Below are positions 15,328-30,523 of a stretch of 64,000 bases of DNA, piece after piece (position 1 is the first letter of the stretch; each line of letters opens with the position of its first letter). The notes under the pieces are model-generated. The model saw nothing but the letters and a program-made list of their open reading frames with translations, was not told the origin of the DNA and searched no databases. This DNA is from Tritrichomonas musculus (Eukaryota; Parabasalia; Tritrichomonadida; Tritrichomonadidae): NCBI GenBank assembly GCA_039105265.1, contig JAPFFF010000010.1, positions 372,001 to 436,000 of the forward strand, given 5' to 3'. The translations under genes were made by a program, and so were the position numbers.

Positions 15328-16244
15328 ATTAAAAACGATTTCGAAATTAAGTAAAATCAGTAAAAATTAAAGCGCAATATCAATTATTCTTATTCAAACG
15401 TTTCTCACAAATGAACAGAGTTAAATAAAACACAAATCTCAAACACTTTTGTAAGATAATTAAAAACGATTTCGAAATTAAGTAAAATCAGTAAAAATTA
15501 AAGCTTAATCTCAGTTATTCTTATTCAAACGTTTCTCACAAATGAACAGAGTTAAATAAAACACAAATCTCAAACACTTTTGTAAGATAATTAAAAACGA
15601 TTTCGAAATTAAGTAAAATCAGTAAAAATTAAAGCTTAATCTCAGTTATTCTTAATCTAACATTTCTCACAAATGAACAGAGTTAAATAAAACACAAATC
15701 TCAAACACTTTTGTAAGATAATTAAAAACGATTTCGAAATTAAGTAAAATCAGTAAAAATTAAAGCTTAATCTCAGTTATTCTTAATCTAACATTTCTCA
15801 CAAATGAACAGAGTTAAATAAAACACAAATCTCAAACACTTTTGTAAGATAATTAAAAACGATTTCGAAATTAAGTAAAATCAGTAAAAATTAAAGCGCA
15901 ATATCAATTATTCTTATTCAAACGTTTCTCACAAATGAACAGAGTTAAATAAAACACAAATCTCAAACACTTTTGTAAGATAATTAAAAACGATTTCGAA
16001 ATTAAGTAAAATCAGTAAAAATTAAAGCTTAATCTCAGTTATTCTTATTCAAACGTTTCTCACAAATGAACAGAGTTAAATAAAACACAAATCTCAAACA
16101 CTTTTGTAAGATAATTGAAAAAGATTTCGAAATTAATTAAAATCAGTAAAAATTAAAGCTTAATCTCAGTTATTCTTAATCTAACATTTCTCACAAATGA
16201 ACAGAGTTAAATAAAACATAAATCTCAAACACTTTTGTAAGATA
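15328..16244. repeat. Seven-unit higher-order repeat with GCGCAATATC units (copy 1)
   Basis: A 917-bp block with this order: GCGCAATATC unit, ATTCAAACGT unit, two standard units, GCGCAATATC unit, ATTCAAACGT unit, then an ATTGAAAAAG unit that also carries ACATAAATC instead of ACACAAATC. The GCGC units lack the usual AAGCTT site. The same seven-unit order recurs at 19,258 and 25,546. Partial versions (the last three units) lie at 18,603 and 30,786. Confidence 0.85.
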
Positions 16245-19200
16245 ATTAAAAACGATTTCGAAATTAAGTAAAATCAGTAAAAATTAAAGCTTAATCTCAG
16301 TTATTCTTAATCTAACATTTCTCACAAATGAACAGAGTTAAATAAAACACAAATCTCAAACACTTTTGTAAGATAATTAAAAACGATTTCGAAATTAAGT
16401 AAAATCAGTAAAAATTAAAGCTTAATCTCAGTTATTCTTAATCTAACATTTCTCACAAATGAACAGAGTTAAATAAAACACAAATCTCAAACACTTTTGT
16501 AAGATAATTAAAAACGATTTCGAAATTAAGTAAAATCAGTAAAAATTAAAGCTTAATCTCAGTTATTCTTAATCTAACATTTCTCACAAATGAACAGAGT
16601 TAAATAAAACACAAATCTCAAACACTTTTGTAAGATAATTAAAAACGATTTCGAAATTAAGTAAAATCAGTAAAAATTAAAGCTTAATCTCAGTTATTCT
16701 TAATCTAACATTTCTCACAAATGAACAGAGTTAAATAAAACACAAATCTCAAACACTTTTGTAAGATAATTAAAAACGATTTCGAAATTAAGTAAAATCA
16801 GTAAAAATTAAAGCTTAATCTCAGTTATTCTTAATCTAACATTTCTCACAAATGAACAGAGTTAAATAAAACACAAATCTCAAACACTTTTGTAAGATAA
16901 TTATAAACGATTTCGAAATTAAGTAAAATCAGTAAAAATTAAAGCTTAATCTCAGTTATTCTTAATCTAACATTTCTCACAAATGAACAGAGTTAAATAA
17001 AACACAAATCTCAAACACTTTTGTAAGATAATTAAAAACGATTTCGAAATTAAGTAAAATCAGTAAAAATTAAAGCTTAATCTCAGTTATTCTTAATCTA
17101 ACATTTCTCACAAATGAACAGAGTTAAATAAAACACAAATCTCAAACACTTTTGTAAGATAATTAAAAACGATTTCGAAATTAAGTAAAATCAGTAAAAA
17201 TTAAAGCTTAATCTCAGTTATTCTTAATCTAACATTTCTCACAAATGAACAGAGTTAAATAAAACACAAATCTCAAACACTTTTATAAGATAATTAAAAA
17301 CGATTTCGAAATTAAGTAAAATCAGTAAAAATTAAAGCTTAATCTCAGTTATTCTTATTCAAACGTTTCTCACAAATGAACAGAGTTAAATAAAACACAA
17401 ATCTCAAACACTTTTGTAAGATAATTAAAAACGATTTCGAAATTAAGTAAAATCAGTAAAAATTAAAGCTTAATCTCAGTTATTCTTAATCTAACATTTC
17501 TCACAAATGAACAGAGTTAAATAAAACACAAATCTCAAACACTTTTGTAAGATAATTAAAAACGATTTCGAAATTAAGTAAAATCAGTAAAAATTAAAGC
17601 TTAATCTCAGTTATTCTTATTCAAACGTTTCTCACAAATGAACAGAGTTAAATAAAACACAAATCTCAAACACTTTTGTAAGATAATTAAAAACGATTTC
17701 GAAATTAAGTAAAATCAGTAAAAATTAAAGCTTATTCTCAATTATTCTTAATCTAACATTTCTCACAAATGAACAGAGTTAAATAAAACACAAATCTCAA
17801 ACACTTTTGTAAGATAATTAAAAACGATTTCGAAATTAAGTAAAATCAGTAAAAATTAAAGCGCAATATCAATTATTCTTATTCAAACGTTTCTCACAAA
17901 TGAACAGAGTTAAATAAAACACAAATCTCAAACACTTTTGTAAGATAATTAAAAACGATTTCGAAATTAAGTAAAATCAGTAAAAATTAAAGCTTAATCT
18001 CAGTTATTCTTATTCAAACGTTTCTCACAAATGAACAGAGTTAAATAAAACACAAATCTCAAACACTTTTGTAAGATAATTAAAAACGATTTCGAAATTA
18101 ATTAAAATCAGTAAAAATTAAAGCTTAATCTCAGTTATTCTTAATCTAACATTTCTCACAAATGAACAGAGTTAAATAAAACATAAATCTCAAACACTTT
18201 TGTAAGATAATTATAAACGATTTCGAAATTAAGTAAAATCAGTAAAAATTAAAGCTTAATCTCAGTTATTCTTATTCAAACGTTTCTCACAAGTGAACAG
18301 AGTTAAATAAAACACAAATCTCAAACACTTTTGTAAGATAATTAAAAACGATTTCGAAATTAAGTAAAATCAGTAAAAATTAAAGCTTAATCTCAGTTAT
18401 TCTTAATCTAACATTTCTCACAAATGAACAGAGTTAAATAAAACACAAATCTCAAACACTTTTGTAAGATAATTAAAAACGATTTCGAAATTAAGTAAAA
18501 TCAGTAAAAATTAAAGCTTAATCTCAGTTATTCTTAATCTAACATTTCTCACAAATGAACAGAGTTAAATAAAACACAAATCTCAAACACTTTTGTAAGA
18601 TAATTAAAAACGATTTCGAAATTAAGTAAAATCAGTAAAAATTAAAGCGCAATATCAATTATTCTTATTCAAACGTTTCTCACAAATGAACAGAGTTAAA
18701 TAAAACACAAATCTCAAACACTTTTGTAAGATAATTAAAAACGATTTCGAAATTAAGTAAAATCAGTAAAAATTAAAGCTTAATCTCAGTTATTCTTATT
18801 CAAACGTTTCTCACAAATGAACAGAGTTAAATAAAACACAAATCTCAAACACTTTTGTAAGATAATTGAAAAAGATTTCGAAATTAATTAAAATCAGTAA
18901 AAATTAAAGCTTAATCTCAGTTATTCTTAATCTAACATTTCTCACAAATGAACAGAGTTAAATAAAACATAAATCTCAAACACTTTTGTAAGATAATTAA
19001 AAACGATTTCGAAATTAAGTAAAATCAGTAAAAATTAAAGCTTAATCTCAGTTATTCTTAATCTAACATTTCTCACAAATGAACAGAGTTAAATAAAACA
19101 CAAATCTCAAACACTTTTGTAAGATAATTAAAAACGATTTCGAAATTAAGTAAAATCAGTAAAAATTAAAGCTTAATCTCAGTTATTCTTAATCTAACAT

Positions 19201-19257
19201 TTCTCACAAATGAACAGAGTTAAATAAAACACAAATCTCAAACACTTTTGTAAGATA

Positions 19258-20174
19258 ATTAAAAACGATTTCGAAATTAAGTAAAATCAGTAAAAATTAA
19301 AGCGCAATATCAATTATTCTTATTCAAACGTTTCTCACAAATGAACAGAGTTAAATAAAACACAAATCTCAAACACTTTTGTAAGATAATTAAAAACGAT
19401 TTCGAAATTAAGTAAAATCAGTAAAAATTAAAGCTTAATCTCAGTTATTCTTATTCAAACGTTTCTCACAAATGAACAGAGTTAAATAAAACACAAATCT
19501 CAAACACTTTTGTAAGATAATTAAAAACGATTTCGAAATTAAGTAAAATCAGTAAAAATTAAAGCTTAATCTCAGTTATTCTTAATCTAACATTTCTCAC
19601 AAATGAACAGAGTTAAATAAAACACAAATCTCAAACACTTTTGTAAGATAATTAAAAACGATTTCGAAATTAAGTAAAATCAGTAAAAATTAAAGCTTAA
19701 TCTCAGTTATTCTTAATCTAACATTTCTCACAAATGAACAGAGTTAAATAAAACACAAATCTCAAACACTTTTGTAAGATAATTAAAAACGATTTCGAAA
19801 TTAAGTAAAATCAGTAAAAATTAAAGCGCAATATCAATTATTCTTATTCAAACGTTTCTCACAAATGAACAGAGTTAAATAAAACACAAATCTCAAACAC
19901 TTTTGTAAGATAATTAAAAACGATTTCGAAATTAAGTAAAATCAGTAAAAATTAAAGCTTAATCTCAGTTATTCTTATTCAAACGTTTCTCACAAATGAA
20001 CAGAGTTAAATAAAACACAAATCTCAAACACTTTTGTAAGATAATTGAAAAAGATTTCGAAATTAATTAAAATCAGTAAAAATTAAAGCTTAATCTCAGT
20101 TATTCTTAATCTAACATTTCTCACAAATGAACAGAGTTAAATAAAACATAAATCTCAAACACTTTTGTAAGATA
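19258..20174. repeat. Seven-unit higher-order repeat (copy 2)
   Basis: Same unit order as at 15,328, including the terminal ATTGAAAAAG/ACATAAATC unit at 20,044. Confidence 0.85.
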
Positions 20175-21877
20175 ATTATAAACGATTTCGAAATTAAGTA
20201 AAATCAGTAAAAATTAAAGCTTAATCTCAGTTATTCTTATTCAAACGTTTCTCACAAGTGAACAGAGTTAAATAAAACACAAATCTCAAACACTTTTGTA
20301 AGATAATTAAAAACGATTTCGAAATTAAGTAAAATCAGTAAAAATTAAAGCTTAATCTCAGTTATTCTTAATCTAACATTTCTCACAAATGAACAGAGTT
20401 AAATAAAACACAAATCTCAAACACTTTTGTAAGATAATTATAAACGATTTCGAAATTAAGTAAAATCAGTAAAAATTAAAGCTTAATCTCAGTTATTCTT
20501 AATCTAACATTTCTCACAAATGAACAGAGTTAAATAAAACACAAATCTCAAACACTTTTGTAAGATAATTAAAAACGATTTCGAAATTAAGTAAAATCAG
20601 TAAAAATTAAAGCTTAATCTCAGTTATTCTTAATCTAACATTTCTCACAAATGAACAGAGTTAAATAAAACACAAATCTCAAACACTTTTGTAAGATAAT
20701 TAAAAACGATTTCGAAATTAAGTAAAATCAGTAAAAATTAAAGCTTAATCTCAGTTATTCTTAATCTAACATTTCTCACAAATGAACAGAGTTAAATAAA
20801 ACACAAATCTCAAACACTTTTGTAAGATAATTAAAAACGATTTCGAAATTAAGTAAAATCAGTAAAAATTAAAGCTTAATCTCAGTTATTCTTAATCTAA
20901 CATTTCTCACAAATGAACAGAGTTAAATAAAACACAAATCTCAAACACTTTTGTAAGATAATTAAAAACGATTTCGAAATTAAGTAAAATCAGTAAAAAT
21001 TAAAGCTTAATCTCAGTTATTCTTAATCTAACATTTCTCACAAATGAACAGAGTTAAATAAAACACAAATCTCAAACACTTTTGTAAGATAATTAAAAAC
21101 GATTTCGAAATTAAGTAAAATCAGTAAAAATTAAAGCTTAATCTCAGTTATTCTTAATCTAACATTTCTCACAAATGAACAGAGTTAAATAAAACACAAA
21201 TCTCAAACACTTTTGTAAGATAATTAAAAACGATTTCGAAATTAAGTAAAATCAGTAAAAATTAAAGCTTAATCTCAGTTATTCTTATTCAAACGTTTCT
21301 CACAAATGAACAGAGTTAAATAAAACACAAATCTCAAACACTTTTGTAAGATAATTAAAAACGATTTCGAAATTAAGTAAAATCAGTAAAAATTAAAGCT
21401 TAATCTCAGTTATTCTTATTCAAACGTTTCTCACAAATGAACAGAGTTAAATAAAACACAAATCTCAAACACTTTTGTAAGATAATTAAAAACGATTTCG
21501 AAATTAAGTAAAATCAGTAAAAATTAAAGCTTAATCTCAGTTATTCTTAATCTAACATTTCTCACAAATGAACAGAGTTAAATAAAACACAAATCTCAAA
21601 CACTTTTATAAGATAATTAAAAACGATTTCGAAATTAAGTAAAATCAGTAAAAATTAAAGCTTAATCTCAGTTATTCTTAATCTAACATTTCTCACAAAT
21701 GAACAGAGTTAAATAAAACACAAATCTCAAACACTTTTGTAAGATAATTATAAACGATTTCGAAATTAAGTAAAATCAGTAAAAATTAAAGCTTAATCTC
21801 AGTTATTCTTATTCAAACGTTTCTCACAAATGAACAGAGTTAAATAAAACACAAATCTCAAACACTTTTGTAAGATA

Positions 21878-22663
21878 ATTAAAAACGATTTCGAAATTAA
21901 GTAAAATCAGTAAAAATTAAAGCTTAATCTCAGTTATTCTTATTCAAACGTTTCTCACAAGTGAACAGAGTTAAATAAAACACAAATCTCAAACACTTTT
22001 GTAAGATAATTGAAAAAGATTTCGAAATTAATTAAAATCAGTAAAAATTAAAGCTTAATCTCAGTTATTCTTAATCTAACATTTCTCACAAATGAACAGA
22101 GTTAAATAAAACACAAATCTCAAACACTTTTGTAAGATAATTGAAAACGATTTCGAAATTAAGTAAAATCAGTAAAAATTAAAGCTTAATCTCAGTTATT
22201 CTTAATCTAACATTTCTCACAAATGAACAGAGTTAAATAAAACACAAATCTCAAACACTTTTGTAAGATAATTATAAACGATTTCGAAATTAAGTAAAAT
22301 CAGTAAAAATTAAAGCTTAATCTCAGTTATTCTTATTCAAACGTTTCTCACAAATGAACAGAGTTAAATAAAACACAAATCTCAAACACTTTTGTAAGAT
22401 AATTAAAAACGATTTCGAAATTAAGTAAAATCAGTAAAAATTAAAGCTTAATCTCAGTTATTCTTAATCTAACATTTCTCACAAATGAACAGAGTTAAAT
22501 AAAACACAAATCTCAAACACTTTTGTAAGATAATTATAAACGATTTCGAAATTAAGTAAAATCAGTAAAAATTAAAGCTTAATCTCAGTTATTCTTATTC
22601 AAACGTTTCTCACAAATGAACAGAGTTAAATAAAACACAAATCTCAAACACTTTTGTAAGATA
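21878..22663. repeat. Six-unit higher-order repeat block (copy 2)
   Basis: Same ordered six units as at 1,835. It is followed by a run in which units ending TTTTATAAG alternate with units carrying ATCAATAAA. Confidence 0.8.
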
Positions 22664-23842
22664 ATTAAAAACGATTTCGAAATTAAGTAAAATCAGTAAA
22701 AATTAAAGCTTAATCTCAGTTATTCTTAATCTAACATTTCTCACAAATGAACAGAGTTAAATAAAACACAAATCTCAAACACTTTTGTAAGATAATTAAA
22801 AACGATTTCGAAATTAAGTAAAATCAGTAAAAATTAAAGCTTAATCTCAGTTATTCTTAATCTAACATTTCTCACAAATGAACAGAGTTAAATAAAACAC
22901 AAATCTCAAACACTTTTATAAGATAATTAAAAACGATTTCGAAATTAAGTAAAATCAATAAAAATTAAAGCTTAATCTCAGTTATTCTTAATCTAACATT
23001 TCTCACAAATGAACAGAGTTAAATAAAACACAAATCTCAAACACTTTTGTAAGATAATTAAAAACGATTTCGAAATTAAGTAAAATCAGTAAAAATTAAA
23101 GCTTAATCTCAGTTATTCTTAATCTAACATTTCTCACAAATGAACAGAGTTAAATAAAACACAAATCTCAAACACTTTTATAAGATAATTAAAAACGATT
23201 TCGAAATTAAGTAAAATCAATAAAAATTAAAGCTTAATCTCAGTTATTCTTAATCTAACATTTCTCACAAATGAACAGAGTTAAATAAAACACAAATCTC
23301 AAACACTTTTGTAAGATAATTATAAACGATTTCGAAATTAAGTAAAATCAGTAAAAATTAAAGCTTAATCTCAGTTATTCTTAATCTAACATTTCTCACA
23401 AATGAACAGAGTTAAATAAAACACAAATCTCAAACACTTTTGTAAGATAATTAAAAACGATTTCGAAATTAAGTAAAATCAGTAAAAATTAAAGCTTAAT
23501 CTCAGTTATTCTTAATCTAACATTTCTCACAAATGAACAGAGTTAAATAAAACACAAATCTCAAACACTTTTGTAAGATAATTAAAAACGATTTCGAAAT
23601 TAAGTAAAATCAGTAAAAATTAAAGCTTAATCTCAGTTATTCTTAATCTAACATTTCTCACAAATGAACAGAGTTAAATAAAACACAAATCTCAAACACT
23701 TTTATAAGATAATTAAAAACGATTTCGAAATTAAGTAAAATCAGTAAAAATTAAAGCTTAATCTCAGTTATTCTTAATCTAACATTTCTCACAAATGAAC
23801 AGAGTTAAATAAAACACAAATCTCAAACACTTTTGTAAGATA

Positions 23843-24628
23843 ATTAAAAACGATTTCGAAATTAAGTAAAATCAGTAAAAATTAAAGCTTAATCTCAGTT
23901 ATTCTTATTCAAACGTTTCTCACAAGTGAACAGAGTTAAATAAAACACAAATCTCAAACACTTTTGTAAGATAATTGAAAAAGATTTCGAAATTAATTAA
24001 AATCAGTAAAAATTAAAGCTTAATCTCAGTTATTCTTAATCTAACATTTCTCACAAATGAACAGAGTTAAATAAAACACAAATCTCAAACACTTTTGTAA
24101 GATAATTGAAAACGATTTCGAAATTAAGTAAAATCAGTAAAAATTAAAGCTTAATCTCAGTTATTCTTAATCTAACATTTCTCACAAATGAACAGAGTTA
24201 AATAAAACACAAATCTCAAACACTTTTGTAAGATAATTATAAACGATTTCGAAATTAAGTAAAATCAGTAAAAATTAAAGCTTAATCTCAGTTATTCTTA
24301 TTCAAACGTTTCTCACAAATGAACAGAGTTAAATAAAACACAAATCTCAAACACTTTTGTAAGATAATTAAAAACGATTTCGAAATTAAGTAAAATCAGT
24401 AAAAATTAAAGCTTAATCTCAGTTATTCTTAATCTAACATTTCTCACAAATGAACAGAGTTAAATAAAACACAAATCTCAAACACTTTTGTAAGATAATT
24501 ATAAACGATTTCGAAATTAAGTAAAATCAGTAAAAATTAAAGCTTAATCTCAGTTATTCTTATTCAAACGTTTCTCACAAATGAACAGAGTTAAATAAAA
24601 CACAAATCTCAAACACTTTTGTAAGATA
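23843..24628. repeat. Six-unit higher-order repeat block (copy 3)
   Basis: Same ordered six units as at 1,835, starting 15 units after the copy at 21,878. Confidence 0.8.
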
Positions 24629-25545
24629 ATTAAAAACGATTTCGAAATTAAGTAAAATCAGTAAAAATTAAAGCTTAATCTCAGTTATTCTTAATCTAAC
24701 ATTTCTCACAAATGAACAGAGTTAAATAAAACACAAATCTCAAACACTTTTATAAGATAATTAAAAACGATTTCGAAATTAAGTAAAATCAGTAAAAATT
24801 AAAGCTTAATCTCAGTTATTCTTAATCTAACATTTCTCACAAATGAACAGAGTTAAATAAAACACAAATCTCAAACACTTTTATAAGATAATTAAAAACG
24901 ATTTCGAAATTAAGTAAAATCAATAAAAATTAAAGCTTAATCTCAGTTATTCTTAATCTAACATTTCTCACAAATGAACAGAGTTAAATAAAACACAAAT
25001 CTCAAACACTTTTGTAAGATAATTAAAAACGATTTCGAAATTAAGTAAAATCAGTAAAAATTAAAGCTTAATCTCAGTTATTCTTAATCTAACATTTCTC
25101 ACAAATGAACAGAGTTAAATAAAACACAAATCTCAAACACTTTTGTAAGATAATTAAAAACGATTTCGAAATTAAGTAAAATCAGTAAAAATTAAAGCTT
25201 AATCTCAGTTATTCTTAATCTAACATTTCTCACAAATGAACAGAGTTAAATAAAACACAAATCTCAAACACTTTTGTAAGATAATTAAAAACGATTTCGA
25301 AATTAAGTAAAATCAGTAAAAATTAAAGCTTAATCTCAGTTATTCTTAATCTAACATTTCTCACAAATGAACAGAGTTAAATAAAACACAAATCTCAAAC
25401 ACTTTTGTAAGATAATTAAAAACGATTTCGAAATTAAGTAAAATCAGTAAAAATTAAAGCTTAATCTCAGTTATTCTTAATCTAACATTTCTCACAAATG
25501 AACAGAGTTAAATAAAACACAAATCTCAAACACTTTTGTAAGATA

Positions 25546-26462
25546 ATTAAAAACGATTTCGAAATTAAGTAAAATCAGTAAAAATTAAAGCGCAATATCA
25601 ATTATTCTTATTCAAACGTTTCTCACAAATGAACAGAGTTAAATAAAACACAAATCTCAAACACTTTTGTAAGATAATTAAAAACGATTTCGAAATTAAG
25701 TAAAATCAGTAAAAATTAAAGCTTAATCTCAGTTATTCTTATTCAAACGTTTCTCACAAATGAACAGAGTTAAATAAAACACAAATCTCAAACACTTTTG
25801 TAAGATAATTAAAAACGATTTCGAAATTAAGTAAAATCAGTAAAAATTAAAGCTTAATCTCAGTTATTCTTAATCTAACATTTCTCACAAATGAACAGAG
25901 TTAAATAAAACACAAATCTCAAACACTTTTGTAAGATAATTAAAAACGATTTCGAAATTAAGTAAAATCAGTAAAAATTAAAGCTTAATCTCAGTTATTC
26001 TTAATCTAACATTTCTCACAAATGAACAGAGTTAAATAAAACACAAATCTCAAACACTTTTGTAAGATAATTAAAAACGATTTCGAAATTAAGTAAAATC
26101 AGTAAAAATTAAAGCGCAATATCAATTATTCTTATTCAAACGTTTCTCACAAATGAACAGAGTTAAATAAAACACAAATCTCAAACACTTTTGTAAGATA
26201 ATTAAAAACGATTTCGAAATTAAGTAAAATCAGTAAAAATTAAAGCTTAATCTCAGTTATTCTTATTCAAACGTTTCTCACAAATGAACAGAGTTAAATA
26301 AAACACAAATCTCAAACACTTTTGTAAGATAATTGAAAAAGATTTCGAAATTAATTAAAATCAGTAAAAATTAAAGCTTAATCTCAGTTATTCTTAATCT
26401 AACATTTCTCACAAATGAACAGAGTTAAATAAAACATAAATCTCAAACACTTTTGTAAGATA
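25546..26462. repeat. Seven-unit higher-order repeat (copy 3)
   Basis: Same unit order as at 15,328. The terminal ATTGAAAAAG/ACATAAATC unit starts at 26,332. Confidence 0.85.
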
Positions 26463-28427
26463 ATTATAAACGATTTCGAAATTAAGTAAAATCAGTAAAA
26501 ATTAAAGCTTAATCTCAGTTATTCTTAATCTAACATTTCTCACAAATGAACAGAGTTAAATAAAACACAAATCTCAAACACTTTTGTAAGATAATTAAAA
26601 ACGATTTCGAAATTAAGTAAAATCAGTAAAAATTAAAGCTTAATCTCAGTTATTCTTAATCTAACATTTCTCACAAATGAACAGAGTTAAATAAAACACA
26701 AATCTCAAACACTTTTGTAAGATAATTATAAACGATTTCGAAATTAAGTAAAATCAGTAAAAATTAAAGCTTAATCTCAGTTATTCTTAATCTAACATTT
26801 CTCACAAATGAACAGAGTTAAATAAAACACAAATCTCAAACACTTTTGTAAGATAATTAAAAACGATTTCGAAATTAAGTAAAATCAGTAAAAATTAAAG
26901 CTTAATCTCAGTTATTCTTAATCTAACATTTCTCACAAATGAACAGAGTTAAATAAAACACAAATCTCAAACACTTTTGTAAGATAATTAAAAACGATTT
27001 CGAAATTAAGTAAAATCAGTAAAAATTAAAGCTTAATCTCAGTTATTCTTAATCTAACATTTCTCACAAATGAACAGAGTTAAATAAAACACAAATCTCA
27101 AACACTTTTGTAAGATAATTAAAAACGATTTCGAAATTAAGTAAAATCAGTAAAAATTAAAGCTTAATCTCAGTTATTCTTAATCTAACATTTCTCACAA
27201 ATGAACAGAGTTAAATAAAACACAAATCTCAAACACTTTTGTAAGATAATTATAAACGATTTCGAAATTAAGTAAAATCAGTAAAAATTAAAGCTTAATC
27301 TCAGTTATTCTTAATCTAACATTTCTCACAAATGAACAGAGTTAAATAAAACACAAATCTCAAACACTTTTGTAAGATAATTAAAAACGATTTCGAAATT
27401 AAGTAAAATCAGTAAAAATTAAAGCTTAATCTCAGTTATTCTTAATCTAACATTTCTCACAAATGAACAGAGTTAAATAAAACACAAATCTCAAACACTT
27501 TTGTAAGATAATTAAAAACGATTTCGAAATTAAGTAAAATCAGTAAAAATTAAAGCTTAATCTCAGTTATTCTTAATCTAACATTTCTCACAAATGAACA
27601 GAGTTAAATAAAACACAAATCTCAAACACTTTTATAAGATAATTAAAAACGATTTCGAAATTAAGTAAAATCAGTAAAAATTAAAGCTTAATCTCAGTTA
27701 TTCTTATTCAAACGTTTCTCACAAATGAACAGAGTTAAATAAAACACAAATCTCAAACACTTTTGTAAGATAATTAAAAACGATTTCGAAATTAAGTAAA
27801 ATCAGTAAAAATTAAAGCTTAATCTCAGTTATTCTTATTCAAACGTTTCTCACAAATGAACAGAGTTAAATAAAACACAAATCTCAAACACTTTTGTAAG
27901 ATAATTAAAAACGATTTCGAAATTAAGTAAAATCAGTAAAAATTAAAGCTTAATCTCAGTTATTCTTAATCTAACATTTCTCACAAATGAACAGAGTTAA
28001 ATAAAACACAAATCTCAAACACTTTTGTAAGATAATTAAAAACGATTTCGAAATTAAGTAAAATCAGTAAAAATTAAAGCTTAATCTCAGTTATTCTTAT
28101 TCAAACGTTTCTCACAAATGAACAGAGTTAAATAAAACACAAATCTCAAACACTTTTATAAGATAATTAAAAACGATTTCGAAATTAAGTAAAATCAGTA
28201 AAAATTAAAGCTTAATCTCAGTTATTCTTAATCTAACATTTCTCACAAATGAACAGAGTTAAATAAAACACAAATCTCAAACACTTTTGTAAGATAATTA
28301 TAAACGATTTCGAAATTAAGTAAAATCAGTAAAAATTAAAGCTTAATCTCAGTTATTCTTATTCAAACGTTTCTCACAAATGAACAGAGTTAAATAAAAC
28401 ACAAATCTCAAACACTTTTGTAAGATA

Positions 28428-29213
28428 ATTAAAAACGATTTCGAAATTAAGTAAAATCAGTAAAAATTAAAGCTTAATCTCAGTTATTCTTATTCAAACG
28501 TTTCTCACAAGTGAACAGAGTTAAATAAAACACAAATCTCAAACACTTTTGTAAGATAATTGAAAAAGATTTCGAAATTAATTAAAATCAGTAAAAATTA
28601 AAGCTTAATCTCAGTTATTCTTAATCTAACATTTCTCACAAATGAACAGAGTTAAATAAAACACAAATCTCAAACACTTTTGTAAGATAATTGAAAACGA
28701 TTTCGAAATTAAGTAAAATCAGTAAAAATTAAAGCTTAATCTCAGTTATTCTTAATCTAACATTTCTCACAAATGAACAGAGTTAAATAAAACACAAATC
28801 TCAAACACTTTTGTAAGATAATTATAAACGATTTCGAAATTAAGTAAAATCAGTAAAAATTAAAGCTTAATCTCAGTTATTCTTATTCAAACGTTTCTCA
28901 CAAATGAACAGAGTTAAATAAAACACAAATCTCAAACACTTTTGTAAGATAATTAAAAACGATTTCGAAATTAAGTAAAATCAGTAAAAATTAAAGCTTA
29001 ATCTCAGTTATTCTTAATCTAACATTTCTCACAAATGAACAGAGTTAAATAAAACACAAATCTCAAACACTTTTGTAAGATAATTATAAACGATTTCGAA
29101 ATTAAGTAAAATCAGTAAAAATTAAAGCTTAATCTCAGTTATTCTTATTCAAACGTTTCTCACAAATGAACAGAGTTAAATAAAACACAAATCTCAAACA
29201 CTTTTGTAAGATA
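28428..29213. repeat. Six-unit higher-order repeat block (copy 4)
   Basis: Same ordered six units as at 1,835. The next copy starts only ten units later, at 29,738. Confidence 0.8.
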
Positions 29214-29737
29214 ATTAAAAACGATTTCGAAATTAAGTAAAATCAGTAAAAATTAAAGCTTAATCTCAGTTATTCTTAATCTAACATTTCTCACAAATGA
29301 ACAGAGTTAAATAAAACACAAATCTCAAACACTTTTGTAAGATAATTAAAAACGATTTCGAAATTAAGTAAAATCAGTAAAAATTAAAGCTTAATCTCAG
29401 TTATTCTTAATCTAACATTTCTCACAAATGAACAGAGTTAAATAAAACACAAATCTCAAACACTTTTATAAGATAATTAAAAACGATTTCGAAATTAAGT
29501 AAAATCAGTAAAAATTAAAGCTTAATCTCAGTTATTCTTATTCAAACGTTTCTCACAAATGAACAGAGTTAAATAAAACACAAATCTCAAACACTTTTGT
29601 AAGATAATTATAAACGATTTCGAAATTAAGTAAAATCAGTAAAAATTAAAGCTTAATCTCAGTTATTCTTATTCAAACGTTTCTCACAAATGAACAGAGT
29701 TAAATAAAACACAAATCTCAAACACTTTTGTAAGATA

Positions 29738-30523
29738 ATTAAAAACGATTTCGAAATTAAGTAAAATCAGTAAAAATTAAAGCTTAATCTCAGTTATTCT
29801 TATTCAAACGTTTCTCACAAGTGAACAGAGTTAAATAAAACACAAATCTCAAACACTTTTGTAAGATAATTGAAAAAGATTTCGAAATTAATTAAAATCA
29901 GTAAAAATTAAAGCTTAATCTCAGTTATTCTTAATCTAACATTTCTCACAAATGAACAGAGTTAAATAAAACACAAATCTCAAACACTTTTGTAAGATAA
30001 TTGAAAACGATTTCGAAATTAAGTAAAATCAGTAAAAATTAAAGCTTAATCTCAGTTATTCTTAATCTAACATTTCTCACAAATGAACAGAGTTAAATAA
30101 AACACAAATCTCAAACACTTTTGTAAGATAATTATAAACGATTTCGAAATTAAGTAAAATCAGTAAAAATTAAAGCTTAATCTCAGTTATTCTTATTCAA
30201 ACGTTTCTCACAAATGAACAGAGTTAAATAAAACACAAATCTCAAACACTTTTGTAAGATAATTAAAAACGATTTCGAAATTAAGTAAAATCAGTAAAAA
30301 TTAAAGCTTAATCTCAGTTATTCTTAATCTAACATTTCTCACAAATGAACAGAGTTAAATAAAACACAAATCTCAAACACTTTTGTAAGATAATTATAAA
30401 CGATTTCGAAATTAAGTAAAATCAGTAAAAATTAAAGCTTAATCTCAGTTATTCTTATTCAAACGTTTCTCACAAATGAACAGAGTTAAATAAAACACAA
30501 ATCTCAAACACTTTTGTAAGATA
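29738..30523. repeat. Six-unit higher-order repeat block (copy 5)
   Basis: Same ordered six units as at 1,835. It starts ten units after the copy at 28,428, the closest spacing between full copies. Confidence 0.8.
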
